Shown: positions 8,892 through 17,424, counted from the first letter of the stretch. The stretch is 53,553 bases of DNA from Planctomycetota bacterium (GCA_024276605.1 JAJRWX010000017.1:1-53553), one strand, 5' to 3'. The notes: a model not told the origin generated them from the sequence alone. Made by a program: numbers and translations.

Positions 8892-10871
8892 ATGACACAA
8901 ATTATTGTTGATACTTTGCCGGAGCACCTCAAAGCCAGGCAAAGTGCGCGCAGGTATGAACGTAGCGTACAGATCTTTTGTATATCACTGGCCATTGTTT
9001 GTGTTATAGCTGCGGGTTTTTTGCATAGGCCTATCAATCAATTAAGACAAGCACATCAGTTGGTCATCGACCCCTCCAGCTTGGCAGGCCTACCTCCTGA
9101 TCTGGCCTTGCTGGGCAAATTGGGAACGTTTCGTGCGTTGGCTATAGATTGGGCGTCCATTCGTGCGAACAGGCTGAAAATGGAGGGTAAAAATTACGAG
9201 GCGATGGAGTTGCACGGTATCATATGTAAATTAGCGCCGCGCTTCCCACGTGTTTGGGCCAATGCAGCCTGGAACATGGCTTATAACATTTCGATTTCCG
9301 AATACTTGCCTGAGGCCAGATGGCAGTGGGTTAAAAATGGGATCAAACTTTTACGCGACCAAGGGCTGCAATATAACCCACGGTCCATCACGCTCTACCG
9401 TGAACTAGCTTGGATATATTGGCATAAGATTGGTGATATTCTTGATGATCAACATCTGCAATATAAAAAAGCCTTGGCTGTGGATATCGAGCGTGTGCTT
9501 GGCGCTCCGCCGGTGACCACCACCGATGAGGAATATTACGCGTGGTTTAAGCAAATCGTTGATGCGCCGCGGGATCTGGATCGATTTATAGCTGAGGATG
9601 AAGATGTTCGCATGTTGTTGCAACGACTTCGCGCAGTCAATATTGAGACGAATCATGTCATTCTTGAGTTTGTGGCGCGTTTTCAACGACCCCAGTTGCA
9701 AGCGAAAGATTTGTTGACGGATCAATCTCAGATTGATGTACAACTGACCAAACAATTGGCCATTCTCCATGACGAAGATGTTGCACCCACGTTCGAACGA
9801 CTGTTGGCTGCCTTGCGTTCTCATGTGCTGCGCGAGGAGCTAAAGTTCGACCTTGATTACATGTATGAATTGATGGCTGATCGCTATGGTCCTCTCGATT
9901 GGCGAAATGCTTTTTCGCATACGCTGTACTGGGCGAGCTTGGGCGATCGGGTTACGCAGGACATTGAGCGTAAAGACCGTGCAGACGCAGTGAATACCGC
10001 GCGCATCGTACTTTTTGCCTTGCAGAGCATTGTGATGCGCGGTCGAATCGTACTTTGGCCAAATTTTAATGATCCGATGTCGTCGTATATCGACCTTACT
10101 CCGGACGTGCGATTTATTCCCCATTTATTCGACGAGTATATGCGCGTCAGCAAAGAACAATTCCCGGATGATCCCAACATGGCCAGGGGATTGCCTGCCA
10201 AAAATTACATGAACGGTTTTGTGACGAACATGGAGAATTGGACGCAGTTGCTCTTTCTAGAGGGTGGCGAGCGCAATCTCGAAACCGCTGAAAATTACTA
10301 TATCTGGCTACGAGAAAATAACCTGCACCCGGACGGTACGACGCAATCACGTTATACGAAGACATTAGAAGCATTCGTCATGGATGAGATTCTCAATCAA
10401 CTCAATACGTATCGTGCGGCTGGAGGTATGATACGCACCTTGTTGAAACGGGGGTTTAAGCATTTAGGACTTGGACAGCGTCAAGCCGGGTTGGCAGTGT
10501 TTCAAAGGGCGCAAATGTGTCACGCTTATTGGCACAAAAATGGAGATGTGGTGCGTAATGATCGCATGAAGTTAGACCCGTTACCCGTCATGATCCGGAA
10601 CGAACTCATTCAGTTTATGAAGCAACAATCAATTTCACCGCTGTTCAAAGCTCGTTTGTGGCGGGCACTACCACTTGAGATGCGTCAGGCGACGTACGAT
10701 GATTTACTACCTTACATGGAAAAGGTTTGTGCAGCGCAACGGCCTCCCTGGTCTGTCAGTGCGATGTTAACTCAGCCACCGGATATGGAGTCATTCCGTC
10801 GAAAGGAAATCGACGTAGTCGGTAAGCCGCATCAAGAGGGTGTAGATGTAGGCGAACGATTCAAGCATTAA
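8892..10871 (+). CDS. Single-TM protein of unknown function, repeat-helical
   Basis: 659 aa with a cytoplasmic leader, one TM segment at about 28-46, then a large, mainly helical, soluble domain rich in Trp, Tyr and Leu. Pieces such as YEAMELHGIICKLAPRFPRVWANAAWNMAYN (in two parts, near residues 98-130) have a tetratricopeptide-like feel (paired helices, Ala/Tyr/Trp positions), but a clean 34-residue repeat cannot be laid out by eye. It is the last gene of the SPFH-ABC run and is probably co-transcribed. Its position suggests an accessory partner of the exporter or scaffold. No catalytic motif recognised. Confidence 0.8.
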   Translation: MTQIIVDTLPEHLKARQSARRYERSVQIFCISLAIVCVIAAGFLHRPINQLRQAHQLVIDPSSLAGLPPDLALLGKLGTFRALAIDWASIRANRLKMEGKNYEAMELHGIICKLAPRFPRVWANAAWNMAYNISISEYLPEARWQWVKNGIKLLRDQGLQYNPRSITLYRELAWIYWHKIGDILDDQHLQYKKALAVDIERVLGAPPVTTTDEEYYAWFKQIVDAPRDLDRFIAEDEDVRMLLQRLRAVNIETNHVILEFVARFQRPQLQAKDLLTDQSQIDVQLTKQLAILHDEDVAPTFERLLAALRSHVLREELKFDLDYMYELMADRYGPLDWRNAFSHTLYWASLGDRVTQDIERKDRADAVNTARIVLFALQSIVMRGRIVLWPNFNDPMSSYIDLTPDVRFIPHLFDEYMRVSKEQFPDDPNMARGLPAKNYMNGFVTNMENWTQLLFLEGGERNLETAENYYIWLRENNLHPDGTTQSRYTKTLEAFVMDEILNQLNTYRAAGGMIRTLLKRGFKHLGLGQRQAGLAVFQRAQMCHAYWHKNGDVVRNDRMKLDPLPVMIRNELIQFMKQQSISPLFKARLWRALPLEMRQATYDDLLPYMEKVCAAQRPPWSVSAMLTQPPDMESFRRKEIDVVGKPHQEGVDVGERFKH

Positions 10872-10917
10872 TGACGTTAACTTATTCAACCCATGGATCG
10901 CGCCGGAACATCCGACA

Positions 10918-11475
10918 TTATGATCGCGTAACTTCCCGCCGACGAAGGGATGCTTTCAACAGGCTTGAGATTCGATTACATACGAAGTCGCGAAAGGCTC
11001 CGCTATCGAGCCGTCGCAAGCGCAACATAGGGCCGCTGACTAATTGGCCATGCACATCGGGTGTGTATTGCGTTTCGTGAAAGGCAATAGCTTCCGACGT
11101 CACTGTGCCGAGTAAGTCCATGCGATACTCACCATAGCCAAAGCAGAATCGAATTTCACGTCCACCTTCAAGAAAATTCGAGGCGTCCATATCCATAGAT
11201 ATGCCGCTCGCTTTGTATTTCTCCATCAACTCGACAAAGACGGGAATTAACTCGTGTAGGAGGAGATGACGAAGTTGCTGTATAGCGTCTGGTTTTTCCT
11301 TCTTGTGTTGTTGGGAGGATTTTTCCGCTTCACGTTGTTTGACAACGCTCAATATGTTATCAAGCTCTGATTCCGGACAGGCCTTTGGTCGATCAGGTAC
11401 GCGAAATCGTTCCACGAGCCGTTGGTAGTTACTTGCCTGGGGCTGGCTATCGGATGGGTATGTTTCGTCTGTCAT
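10918..11475 (-). CDS. Conserved-looking protein of unknown function
   Basis: 185 aa, soluble, with no signal or TM segment. The first 75 residues are hydrophilic (Gln/Lys/Glu-rich); from about 65 on there is a structured part with LRHLLLHELIPVFVELMEKY and an acidic/aromatic section (EIRFCFGYGEYRMDLLGTV), ending Arg-rich. The composition and codon usage look like those of a real gene, and it is convergent with the SPFH-ABC operon, its stop 46 bases from that operon's end. No family recognised. Confidence 0.65.
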   Translation of the reverse strand: MTDETYPSDSQPQASNYQRLVERFRVPDRPKACPESELDNILSVVKQREAEKSSQQHKKEKPDAIQQLRHLLLHELIPVFVELMEKYKASGISMDMDASNFLEGGREIRFCFGYGEYRMDLLGTVTSEAIAFHETQYTPDVHGQLVSGPMLRLRRLDSGAFRDFVCNRISSLLKASLRRREVTRS

Positions 11476-11939
11476 GACCGACCGTTGTTACCGCTTTACA
11501 GAACATTCACACTATCTGCCGACACGATGGATTGTTTGATTGTGATACATCAAAACAGCAAGTACACCACAATGACGCTTCGGCATGGTGGCGAGAGGTC
11601 TTGAATCGAATCGATGAAGATGATATATCGGAACTAAGTTCCGATTTGTAACGTGGAACTGTCCGGGCAATTCAACAAGCCTTTTATAGCCAAACAGCCT
11701 TGTTGGATTGACCCTAGGTGTTGTAACGAGTAATATGTAGTTGCGGCGATGGAGATCAAGAAAGATCAACAGCTACAAAAAGTGGATCATCCTGCTTGAT
11801 GTTTTTTGGGACTGTAGCGGGTTACATCGTGACGGATTCAAGTCTTGGCTAGACGATACGATTGTTAGTTGGGTTCTTTTTTTTGTCCATTTATCTGTGT
11901 GATTGATGCCCAAACAAAGTTTCGCAAAGGGGGTACGTT
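11476..11939. other. Divergent intergenic region with a 9-bp-stem hairpin
   Basis: 464 bases between two divergent genes; no supported gene. A near-perfect palindrome lies at 11627-11645 (9-bp stem, one-base centre). The end contains the ribosome site AAAGGGGG at 11926-11933 that fixes the TTG start of the kinase at 11940. Confidence 0.5.
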
Positions 11940-13613
11940 TTGCCTACACTGACCGTTCTTTACGGTCCTGACCATGGTCATTCATTTACTGCCAAAGGCG
12001 AGTCGCTTGTTATCGGGCGCTCCACCTCGGATCTGCAACTGTCCGACAGTGGCTGCTCACGACAACACGCCCGCATACAGCCAAGTAGCGGGTACTGGTA
12101 CATCGAAGACCTTCACAGTGCCAATGGCACTTACGTGAATGGTCATGGAATAAACTCTGCGTTGCGCCTTAATCATGGAGATCAAATACGTATTGGTTGT
12201 TCGCTACTTCTTTTTCACGACCAATCGATCTGGGATGGTAACGGCGATTCGTCCGAGATTAACAACGCAGCTGATGTCCAGGTGCATCAAAATTCGGACG
12301 ACCCGATTTCAACCACGATCAAGGCGATGCCAGATGACGACGAGGGGTACGCTGATAATGCATCTCATACTCAGACGGTTTCTTCTTGGTCAATGATTGA
12401 CCAATTCGTAGACATACTCGCCACCTCACAATCCAAAGAAGCGTTGCTTAATCGAGTGGCTGACATTGTGATGGATCAGTTACAAGCGAGTCGGCTCATT
12501 ATACTGCGGCTTGACTCTCGAGGCGACGATCTGATCCCTGAAGTGGCAAGATTTCGTCGTGAGATCAACAATCAGAAACCAAGTATTGAGGTTTCCGAAA
12601 AAATTACACAGCGCGTACTGGACATACGCGATGGTGTGCTATGCAGTAATGCGATCGGTGATAAGCGATTCGCCACCAATAGTAGCCAAGACAGTATACA
12701 TAGGCTTGGTTTGCGTAGCGTCATTTGTGTCCCGATCCTTGCGCATGATCATGTGTTTGGCTTGTTGCATGCGGATTCAACTACGGCAGACGGTCTGTTT
12801 AATGAAGATCAATTACGCTTGGCGGTAGCGATAGGAAGGATGACGGGTATAGCGATTGACAATATCGATTTGCGTCAATCCCGTATGCGTACTGAACGCC
12901 TTGCAGCCACAGGTGAGACGGTGGCCTACTTATCTCACCACATGCGTAACTTGCTACAAGGTATGCAAAGCGGGGCGGAAATTGTTGAAATTGGTATAGG
13001 ACGCGAGGAGATCGACCGTATACGATCGGGTTGGCAGTTGATTAGGCGAAACATAGATCGTACGCTCAATTTTGCTTCCAACATGTTAACTTTCAGCAAA
13101 AAGCGAGAGCCTTACATGCGGGAGGTTAATATCAATCTTGTCGTGGAGGAAGTTCTCTCATTAACGCAGACCCACTGCAAAGAAGAAAGCATACGCATTG
13201 AGACGTCCCTTGGACCTTTACCACCTTTGGCGTCAGACTTTGATGGCTTGCACCAAGTTATCCATAATATCGTACTCAATGCCATTCAGGCTGTTGATGG
13301 TAGGCAGGGGCATATTCAGGTGACTACCAGATACGATGCTGCTTGTGAGAAAGTTTTTATTACTGTGGCTGATAACGGTCCGGGTATCTCAGAGCGGCAA
13401 TTGGAACACATCTTTGATGCATTTCATTCAGGAAAGGGCCATGCCGGAACAGGGCTTGGCTTGGCTGCCAGTAAGAAGATTGTTGAGGAGCTTAACGGAA
13501 CGATTCGAGTCGAAGTCCCTCCGAACCTCGGGACCCGTATGATTGTTTCCATCCCTGCTACTTCGACGACTTCGTTTAACATCGATCAAACACCAAAACC
13601 CGACTCAGCCTAG
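11940..13613 (+). CDS. FHA-GAF-histidine kinase signalling protein
   Basis: 557 aa, no TM, so cytoplasmic. The TTG start is supported by AAAGGGGG ending 6 bases upstream. Residues 1-95 are an FHA phosphothreonine-binding domain (VIGRSTSD, SRQHARI, SANGTYVNG). Residues about 150-310 are a GAF domain (SVICVPILAHDHVFGLLHAD). The kinase core follows: H-box LSHHMRN with the phosphoacceptor His near 332, N-box VLNAIQAVDG near 445, G1 DNGPGI near 477 and G2 GTGLGLAASKKI near 502. The N-terminal FHA implies that it reads Ser/Thr phosphorylation and passes it to a His-Asp relay. No response regulator lies beside it. The stop codon TAG is the first base of sequence related to the 40057-40190 repeat, so the C-terminus may have been set by that element. 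Confidence 0.93.
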   Translation: MPTLTVLYGPDHGHSFTAKGESLVIGRSTSDLQLSDSGCSRQHARIQPSSGYWYIEDLHSANGTYVNGHGINSALRLNHGDQIRIGCSLLLFHDQSIWDGNGDSSEINNAADVQVHQNSDDPISTTIKAMPDDDEGYADNASHTQTVSSWSMIDQFVDILATSQSKEALLNRVADIVMDQLQASRLIILRLDSRGDDLIPEVARFRREINNQKPSIEVSEKITQRVLDIRDGVLCSNAIGDKRFATNSSQDSIHRLGLRSVICVPILAHDHVFGLLHADSTTADGLFNEDQLRLAVAIGRMTGIAIDNIDLRQSRMRTERLAATGETVAYLSHHMRNLLQGMQSGAEIVEIGIGREEIDRIRSGWQLIRRNIDRTLNFASNMLTFSKKREPYMREVNINLVVEEVLSLTQTHCKEESIRIETSLGPLPPLASDFDGLHQVIHNIVLNAIQAVDGRQGHIQVTTRYDAACEKVFITVADNGPGISERQLEHIFDAFHSGKGHAGTGLGLAASKKIVEELNGTIRVEVPPNLGTRMIVSIPATSTTSFNIDQTPKPDSA

Positions 13614-13670
13614 TACTTTTTGTCACAGCTGAGCATTTGGGTGCCCGTGTTATGCCGGAGCCGCTACGGG
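13610..13670. repeat. Single arm of the dispersed repeat also found at 40057-40190
   Basis: 13610-13643 aligns with the right arm of the 40057-40190 element read on the minus strand. Both have CTAGT-CTTT-GTCACAGCT then an A/T-rich step then GGGTG, with a 2-base length change and five substitutions. It is followed by CCCGT (13644-13648) and ACGGG (13666-13670), which pair, as in the centre of the other copy. It lies between the convergent kinase and HAD-like genes and overlaps the kinase stop codon. Confidence 0.65.
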
Positions 13671-13716
13671 AAAAACCTTTGTCCAAGCCACCCGGTCCAG
13701 TAGTGCGCCCTGCGAA

Positions 13717-14391
13717 CTACCCCAAAGAGGCGGGCTTGATACCGGCCTTGATCATGTCAGCCGCACCCTTTTCCAGCGAGGTTATGATCTCATCAAAACT
13801 TTGATAGACGATGTCCGCACCGCTGCGGTGTAATCGGGAAGCATGGCAACATCCTATCGGCAGACCTATGACAAACAACTGGGTATGGGATCCCGCGCGA
13901 ACTACCATATCGGATGAGGCGATCACGATCGAACGTGCATCGCCGGCGGCTATTTCCGCGAGCATGGAGGATCGTTGCTGTGGTTCGCCAGGTAAGCAAT
14001 GACAGGAAACAAAGCCATTGACAAGGTCCGAAGCTGCGATACATCGCTTCTGCTTATCAAGTGAACCATGATTTCCTGTTGTGACGCTCACGCATAATCC
14101 AAATCGCTGTAGTGAAGAGATCGAGCGGGAGGCGTCTTCTCGCAGGACTAGCGATGAAAAGCTCTCCGGTGACGTGATATGAGCCTGGAATGTAGTCCAG
14201 AACTGTTTGATTTTCATCGGTCGAGCGCCGGTCAGTAGCGCCGCTTCCAAGCCATGTTTTCGCCATAGACGCCAAAAGGTGACTTGGTCCAGACATGACC
14301 AGCCTACATCAGCTACCGCTTTTTGATACGCGGCGTAGTGGGTGTCTTGAATGTCGAATATCGCGCCGTACAGCTCTATAATAAATCGCAC
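13717..14391 (-). CDS. HAD-like hydrolase fold with degenerate active site
   Basis: 224 aa from GTG 14391, chosen because AGGAGG stands 6 bases before it; an ATG 21 bases further up lies on top of that ribosome site. The fold and spacing match phosphoglycolate phosphatase-type HAD proteins: N-terminal beta strand, helical cap (residues 20-90), TTGN as motif II, IVIASSDMVVRAG as motif IV and a C-terminal SLEKGAADMI helix. But motif I, normally DxDGT, reads ELYGAIFDIQDTHY, so both catalytic aspartates are gone, and the Asp of motif IV is shifted or lost. HAD enzymes form an aspartyl-phosphate on the first Asp, so this protein should not be a phosphatase of that type. It may be a binding or regulatory relic. 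Confidence 0.7.
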   Translation of the reverse strand: MRFIIELYGAIFDIQDTHYAAYQKAVADVGWSCLDQVTFWRLWRKHGLEAALLTGARPMKIKQFWTTFQAHITSPESFSSLVLREDASRSISSLQRFGLCVSVTTGNHGSLDKQKRCIAASDLVNGFVSCHCLPGEPQQRSSMLAEIAAGDARSIVIASSDMVVRAGSHTQLFVIGLPIGCCHASRLHRSGADIVYQSFDEIITSLEKGAADMIKAGIKPASLG

Positions 14392-14502
14392 GACATACCT
14401 CCTGTTGGCCAAACCTATTTAGTCGTGCAAGCTAGCGAAAACATGACACTCATGCAACCATGCCGTGGATTGGTTGTGATTCATTGATTTTCTCATGCGC
14501 GC

Positions 14503-14541
14503 AAAAAAACAGAGACGATCTTTTATAGAGATCGTCTCTGT
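14503..14541 (-). terminator. Intrinsic terminator of the basic Cys-protein gene
   Basis: Read on the minus strand: a perfect 12-bp stem (14530-14541 with 14509-14520), a 9-base loop and then a run of T (14503-14508, fully T). It lies 52 bases past the stop of the gene at 14593. It is the only textbook Rho-independent terminator seen in the window. Confidence 0.9.
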
Positions 14542-14592
14542 CAGAATGCGAAACACAAAGCCGTTGACTTTGCGTTTGAGGTTGTGCCGGTT

Positions 14593-15090
14593 CTACTTAG
14601 GGAAGTTGAACATGCGACCCTTGACCATCGGGCTGGTGGCAACCATGAATGAACCGGTCTTGGTGCGTGCGACGGCCTTGATGGCGCTCTTACCAAATTT
14701 GGCACCAAGTATGTTCTTGCATGCTGTGGTTGAGCAGTTCTGAACATTGACGTTCTTGTTTGTGCTACGTGCCCACTTGGCTAACTGCGCGGCGGAGCAT
14801 GTCTGGATGATGGCACCCTTGTTGATCCAATTGGCAAAAGCGTTCAATGTGGATGGTGTGGGGCGACCTTGCTTAGCCGGACCCTTGGTTTGGTTCATCA
14901 ACGTTCGGAAGGAGTTGATCTTGCAACCAAAGGTGTCGCAGCACTGACGATACGCGGAAGGCGTACCAGCGGGCTTAACCGACTTGTTGCTCTTGCTGGT
15001 CATGCTTCGACTATTAACACCGAAGCGTGAGCTTGTACCAGATCGACCTGAGGTCGAACGCGAACTGTTTCTCATGTTACTTGAAGGCAT
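14593..15090 (-). CDS. Small, very basic Ser/Arg-rich cysteine-containing protein, unknown
   Basis: 165 aa from ATG 15090 (GGAGA about 7 bases upstream; an upstream in-frame start at 15126 would lie before this ribosome site). Residues 1-45 are low-complexity Ser/Arg/Thr/Gly (SSRSTSGRSGTSSRFG), probably disordered. The rest carries six Cys in the pattern QCCDTFGCK, QTCSAAQ, VQNCSTTACKN, many Lys/Arg and very few acidic residues, and ends GRMFNFPK. Net charge is strongly positive. There is no signal peptide or TM. It has its own terminator and a long AT-rich leader, as expected for a separately and perhaps strongly transcribed gene. Nucleic-acid binding or a structural role are guesses. No family recognised. 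Confidence 0.75.
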   Translation of the reverse strand: MPSSNMRNSSRSTSGRSGTSSRFGVNSRSMTSKSNKSVKPAGTPSAYRQCCDTFGCKINSFRTLMNQTKGPAKQGRPTPSTLNAFANWINKGAIIQTCSAAQLAKWARSTNKNVNVQNCSTTACKNILGAKFGKSAIKAVARTKTGSFMVATSPMVKGRMFNFPK

Positions 15091-15538
15091 CCTATTTTCT
15101 CCAAAAAGTCCTAAAGTACCAACCATAGTTAGTTTCCCGTCTTACGAGGCCTTCATCGGATTGCAGTTGAAGCCGCTTGAGAAAACACTGCTGGTAACAA
15201 AACAAATATAGGGCGGTCATCAGTCCATCATCATGCGTATACATATATGTTGTGCGGCACATCGCGTGACAAAGCGATGCCCCTAAAACGCGATTTGAAG
15301 GCTATGAACATGGATTTTGTGGGTGTTTTTGCCTCGTGTGTGTACGCGACAAACGTAACACGCAGACTATTTTTTATCACGAAACCAAGTAAAAAAAAAT
15401 CAAAAAAAATGGTTTGATGTTAAGCGTTACGGTTATAAACGCAGCGATGAGATTAAAAAAACGATTGCGTAGTGTTGCAACAAGTGCTTGAATTCATTTG
15501 CAAACGTGTGATACAAAGGAGGTATCAGGCCCGAAAAT
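15091..15538. other. AT-rich region with phased A-tracts upstream of the basic-protein gene
   Basis: 448 bases between two leftward genes; no supported gene. Bases 15375-15415 hold two long A-runs (9 and 8 A) flanked by AAACCA and TGGTTT, which can pair. Such A-tracts bend DNA and can act as an upstream promoter element for the gene at 15090, or the T-runs on the other strand could help end the cystathionine beta-synthase transcript. No promoter boxes can be named with confidence. Confidence 0.45.
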
Positions 15539-16918
15539 TCATGTTCTAGATGCCAGGAATTCAACAAGATCGATCTTAGTGATGATCCCCACAATCACTT
15601 CGTTATCGATAACCACCGCGACATGGTCCTCATCGAAAACATTTTGAACTTTTGATAGTGGATCACTCATGGATACCATGCCCTGTAGCGGCATAGTCGC
15701 TTTCATAACGTTGTCTTCACCTTTGCATTGACCGCTGGCGAGGGTTTTTAGAAGGTCCAATTCGTGGATCATTTTATACGATCCGCTATCGCCCGTGACC
15801 ACCGGCATTTGAGAAATACCCATGTCACTCATACGTTGCACGACGCTGGCCAAGGTCTCTTCAGGACGCGCAAATTCCACGGTATTTCCTTTATACCTCA
15901 GCAGGTCGCGGACCGTGCCAATACGCTCTTCAAGCCCCAGAAAGCCCATATCCTTCATCCATTCGTCGTCGTAGCATTTGCTCACATAGCGATCGCCTGA
16001 ATCGGGAATAATGACCACCACGACCTTACCCGGACCCAGCTTCCTGGCCACTTCCATAGCGCCGAATACAGCGGTACCGGCCGATCCACCTGCAAAAATA
16101 CCTTCTTCTCTCACTAATCGACGGGCGGTTAGAAACGAGTCACGATCCGAAACAGGTATGACCTCGTCGATGACCGACATATCCAGCGTGTCTACCATGA
16201 AGTCATGCCCGATGCCTTCCACCCTGTAGATACTCGGAGGGCCGGGTTCACGTCCGTGAAATACATCAAAGTAGATACTGCCGTGAGGATCAGGGCATGA
16301 GATAATCAACTCTTTTCCAGCTTCCGCCGCTTTTTCTTTTAGATACTTACCTGCGCCGGAGATGGTACCTCCGGTTACGATACCGCCGACAAGGCAATCG
16401 ATCTTTCCCTCCGTGTCCTCCCAGATTTCCGGCCCTGTCGTCAGGTAATGTGCCTCGGGGTTATTCATGTTGCTATACTGATCAATGTACAACGAATTAG
16501 GAATTTCCCTAGCCATGCGCAACGCTACCCCCACATAGCTGTCGGGATGATCGTGGGCAAGGTCTGTGCGCGTGACTAAGACCTCAGCGCCGAACGCCTT
16601 GAGCATGTCGATTTTTTCCTTGCTCATTTTGTCGGGAATCGTGAATACGCAGTGATACCCAAGCACCGACGCCGCCATGGCCAGGCCCATGCCGGTATTC
16701 CCCGAGGTACTTTCGATGAGTGTGGCCCCAGGTTTGATAAGGCCGCTTTTTTCCGCGCCGCGAATCATATGCAAGGCCATTCTATCCTTAACAGATCCAC
16801 CGGGGTTGAGCTGCTCCAACTTGGCCAGCACCAGCGCCGAATTCTCGTCACACAGACGACTAAGTTTGACCATGGGTATCCGACCGATCAAATCCAGCAC
16901 GTTGTCATAATACTTCAT
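15539..16918 (-). CDS. cbs: Cystathionine beta-synthase with C-terminal CBS domain pair
   Basis: 459 aa from ATG 16918 (GAGG 7 bases before it; a GTG four codons upstream is less likely). Residues 1-320 form a fold-type II PLP enzyme: the PLP lysine is K44 in NPGGSVKDRM, the substrate loop is ESTSGNTGMG (about 70-80), and the phosphate cup is VGGIVTGGTISG. It joins serine or an acetylserine with homocysteine, in cytosolic transsulfuration. Residues about 335-459 are two CBS motifs (MSDMGISQMPVV; DEDHVAVVIDNEVIVGIIT), which in relatives bind adenosyl ligands and regulate activity. The alternative is a cysteine synthase; the CBS pair and the overall length favour cystathionine beta-synthase. 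No haem-binding N-terminus. A paired inverted repeat lies 54-118 bases upstream. Confidence 0.93.
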   Translation of the reverse strand: MKYYDNVLDLIGRIPMVKLSRLCDENSALVLAKLEQLNPGGSVKDRMALHMIRGAEKSGLIKPGATLIESTSGNTGMGLAMAASVLGYHCVFTIPDKMSKEKIDMLKAFGAEVLVTRTDLAHDHPDSYVGVALRMAREIPNSLYIDQYSNMNNPEAHYLTTGPEIWEDTEGKIDCLVGGIVTGGTISGAGKYLKEKAAEAGKELIISCPDPHGSIYFDVFHGREPGPPSIYRVEGIGHDFMVDTLDMSVIDEVIPVSDRDSFLTARRLVREEGIFAGGSAGTAVFGAMEVARKLGPGKVVVVIIPDSGDRYVSKCYDDEWMKDMGFLGLEERIGTVRDLLRYKGNTVEFARPEETLASVVQRMSDMGISQMPVVTGDSGSYKMIHELDLLKTLASGQCKGEDNVMKATMPLQGMVSMSDPLSKVQNVFDEDHVAVVIDNEVIVGIITKIDLVEFLASRT

Positions 16919-16971
16919 CGCAGGCCTCACGAGTATAAGTTTTGGAGAGCATCAATGTCTAAGCTTTTATG

Positions 16972-17036
16972 ATTAGTGTCGTATTTACGACAAACGAGAA
17001 TGAGATTCAAACCCCCAGCGGCTATACGACACTAAT
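16972..17036. promoter_or_regulatory. Paired inverted repeat upstream of cystathionine beta-synthase
   Basis: ATTAGTGTCGTA (16972-16983) and its exact reverse complement (17025-17036) are separated by 41 bases. The left half also forms a small hairpin of its own (16978-16983 with 16986-16991). Location 54-118 bases before the gene's start suggests a pair of operator half-sites or an RNA switch. Regulator unknown. The core TGTCGTA / TACGACA recurs as an inverted pair at 52506-52530. Confidence 0.55.
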
Positions 17037-17232
17037 GACCGTTTCAACTGGACCATCCGTTTTTATCACTTTTTATCATTTCCTAACGACTGTCAACCAT
17101 GATAGGGCAAACGGTGCGCTCTACGCAAGCGTCGTGAGGATGTCTCCGTGGGAGTAGGACTGTAGGGCCTTTAAGACCCATGCAGAGGTATTTTTTGCAG
17201 GGGAAGCTATCCAGGTTCATCGCTCATCAGGA

Positions 17233-17424
17233 TCAAGTAGTCGTGACGAGAGGCGGTTGCGATGGCGATTTAGGAGGCTCCGTCGGCTTCTCAGATTGGG
17301 CGTCCCGATATAGTTGCTCGATATGCTCGATTCTTTGCTGATGTCGAATGCGCGCTTCATAGCCCAGCTTGGCTATATTGCGGTTTTGTAGCGCTTCGAG
17401 AGTTCTTCGCAGCTTGTCGATCAT
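17233..17424 (-). CDS. Possible small helical protein
   Basis: 63 aa. Residues 1-42 have a regular charged helical pattern (LRRTLEALQNRNIAKLGYEARIRHQQ, spread over residues 5-30) followed by a Pro/Thr/Ser-rich tail (PTEPPKSPSQPP). The composition looks protein-like, but the ribosome site before the ATG is poor and no family is recognised. Treated as a tentative gene. Confidence 0.4.
   Translation of the reverse strand: MIDKLRRTLEALQNRNIAKLGYEARIRHQQRIEHIEQLYRDAQSEKPTEPPKSPSQPPLVTTT

Noticed and set aside
10871-11080. 69-codon frame starting at the stop of the 659-aa gene (TAATG overlap)
   Set aside because: It runs antisense to the end of the 10918-11475 gene and is a very Arg-rich shadow of it; the protein has no natural composition.
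15510-15540. AAAGGAGGT on the plus strand looking like a ribosome site for a rightward gene
   Set aside because: The following ATG meets TAG after one codon; it lies within the 3' end of the leftward gene region.
16931-17232. Possible gene between cystathionine beta-synthase and the small frame at 17233
   Set aside because: Only the paired inverted repeat is convincing; the 62-codon rightward frame at 16969 starts inside it and has no coding features.
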